In this document: positions 4,850-5,810 of the stretch, one piece after another
Layout: each line of letters starts with the position of its first letter
Numbering within the stretch: position 1 is the stretch's first letter
The notes under the pieces: model-generated
Database searches by the model: none
Told to the model about the DNA's origin: nothing
Seen by the model: the letters and a program-made list of their open reading frames with translations, nothing else
Assembly (NCBI GenBank): GCA_003513015.1
Contig: DOTA01000062.1
Span: forward strand, 1-5,810
DNA length: 5,810 nucleotides
Source: Chloroflexota bacterium
GTDB taxonomy: Bacteria; Chloroflexota; Anaerolineae; Anaerolineales; UBA11858
Direction: 5' to 3'
Made by a program: the position numbers and the translations under genes

Positions 4850-5810
4850 ATGCACAAAAATAATCTTCATCGCAACCTGACCCGCCGTGATTTTCTCAAG
4901 CTCACGGCCTTGAGCCTGGGCAGCCTGTCGCTGCGCCCCTGGACAAAATTATTCGCCCTGCCCGATTTCCCGCAAGCTGAGCGCCTGGGGCGCGTGTGTG
5001 TTGGCACCGCGGAACTCAAGGCCCGTCCCGCTTATGACAGCGAAACCCTGGGAACCGTTTACGAAGATATGGTTTTCCCCTGGATCAAAGAAGCGATTGG
5101 GGTTTGGCCCTGGCGCAATAATCAGCGCTGGGTCGAAACCCCCGAGGGCTACATCTGGAGTCCCTTTTTGCAGCCCGTAGAAAACTTACCCCAAACTCCG
5201 GTGAACGCTCTGCCTCAAATGGGTGATCAGACCGGTATGTGGGTAGAAGTCAGCGTGCCCTATGTAGATGCCCTCATCGATAACCCGCCGGTGCGTTCGG
5301 CCTGGTGGCGGCATCGCGAAAGCAACGGACAGCCCTACCGCTTCTATTACAGCCAAATTTTGTGGATTGACCAGATCAAAACCGAGGCCGACGGCAGTCT
5401 TTGGTATCGCGTCAATGAGCGCTACGGCAACCCTGGAGATGCTTTCTGGTGCCCGGCGGAAGCCTTCCGCCGCATCACGCCCGAAGAAGTGGCCCCCATC
5501 AGCCCGGAGGTGAGCGACAAGCGCGTGGTGGTCGATGTGGGTTGGGGTGTACAAACCCTCTCGTGCTTCGAGGGCAACTCTGAAGTCTATTTCTGCCGGA
5601 TTTCATCCGGGCAAGATAATGGTTCCACGCCACTTTCGCCCTATCCCTCCCCCGGATTTCAAATTTGGCGCAAACTTTTTTCGCTGCACATGGGTGGCAG
5701 CACCGCTGCGGGCAGTTGGGATGTGCCCGCGGTGGGCTGGACTTCGCTCTTCGTGGGCGAAGGCGTAGCCATCCACTCCACTTATTGGCATAACAACTAT
5801 GGCGAACCCA
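4850..5810 (+). CDS. Tat-exported L,D-transpeptidase (YkuD family) with SH3-like region, 3' truncated by window
   Basis: 320 codons are visible and the frame is open to the right edge. The N-terminus has a twin-arginine signal (LTRRDFLKL, Arg12-Arg13) followed by a hydrophobic stretch and LFALP near residue 35, so export is probably by the Tat route. Residues about 46-110 resemble a bacterial SH3 domain (KARPAYDSETLGTVYED ... GYIWSPFLQPV). A second region of uncertain fold covers about 125-215. The YkuD L,D-transpeptidase domain begins near residue 223 (KRVVVDVGWGVQTLSCFEG, then SSG near 252-254) and reaches the conserved histidine region GVAIHSTYWHNNYG (His309). The catalytic SHGC-type cysteine motif expected shortly after lies outside the window, so activity cannot be confirmed. 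The family forms 3-3 peptidoglycan crosslinks or attaches proteins to the wall. The start is the ATG just before the Tat signal, with a weak AGGTG 5 nt upstream. It is divergent from the beta-helix gene. Confidence 0.92.
   Translation, partial: MHKNNLHRNLTRRDFLKLTALSLGSLSLRPWTKLFALPDFPQAERLGRVCVGTAELKARPAYDSETLGTVYEDMVFPWIKEAIGVWPWRNNQRWVETPEGYIWSPFLQPVENLPQTPVNALPQMGDQTGMWVEVSVPYVDALIDNPPVRSAWWRHRESNGQPYRFYYSQILWIDQIKTEADGSLWYRVNERYGNPGDAFWCPAEAFRRITPEEVAPISPEVSDKRVVVDVGWGVQTLSCFEGNSEVYFCRISSGQDNGSTPLSPYPSPGFQIWRKLFSLHMGGSTAAGSWDVPAVGWTSLFVGEGVAIHSTYWHNNYGEP

Noticed and set aside
4655..4870. A 71-codon minus-strand frame in the divergent intergenic region.
   Set aside because: It overlaps the start of the transpeptidase on the opposite strand, has no recognisable domain, and its composition is like non-coding DNA.

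Overview
The window looks like a chromosomal segment from a free-living bacterium of moderate GC content. The best guess is Chloroflexota (Anaerolineae-like). The reasons are a NarL-type sensor kinase with two short membrane helices and tandem GAF domains, a secreted beta-helix/PKD protein ending in a GGGW-type C-terminal domain, and a Tat-exported L,D-transpeptidase with an SH3-like region. This placement rests on remembered family distribution, not on a search. No RNA gene, CRISPR array, transposase or phage gene is visible.

Layout: (1) Positions 1-213, minus strand: the first 71 residues of a small membrane protein that runs off the left edge. (2) Positions 210-2129, minus: a complete 639-residue histidine kinase (TM-TM-coiled coil-GAF-GAF-HisKA_3-HATPase) whose TGA stop overlaps the ATG of the membrane protein. 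(3) Positions 2130-2538: a gene-free stretch holding a possible leaderless promoter for the kinase, a short GAATG-rich repeat, an 84-bp-period repeat array with GATC pairs 21 bp apart, and a hairpin terminator. (4) Positions 2539-4476, minus: a 645-residue secreted protein with a signal peptide, a NosD-like right-handed beta-helix, a PKD domain and a C-terminal domain. (5) Positions 4477-4849: a divergent intergenic region with four exact-period 11-bp direct repeats next to a -10-like hexamer. (6) Positions 4850-5810, plus: the N-terminal 320 residues of a Tat-exported YkuD L,D-transpeptidase, cut by the right edge before its catalytic cysteine.

How the parts relate: the beta-helix protein and the transpeptidase are divergently transcribed cell-surface genes, and the 11-bp repeat array between them could control one or both. 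The kinase and the small membrane protein appear translationally coupled. No response regulator lies inside the window, so the kinase's partner is unknown.

There is no clear new multi-gene system here. The signals most worth a second look are the two non-coding arrays (84-bp period and 11-bp period), the cysteine cluster in the first GAF domain of the kinase, and the kinase/membrane-protein coupling.
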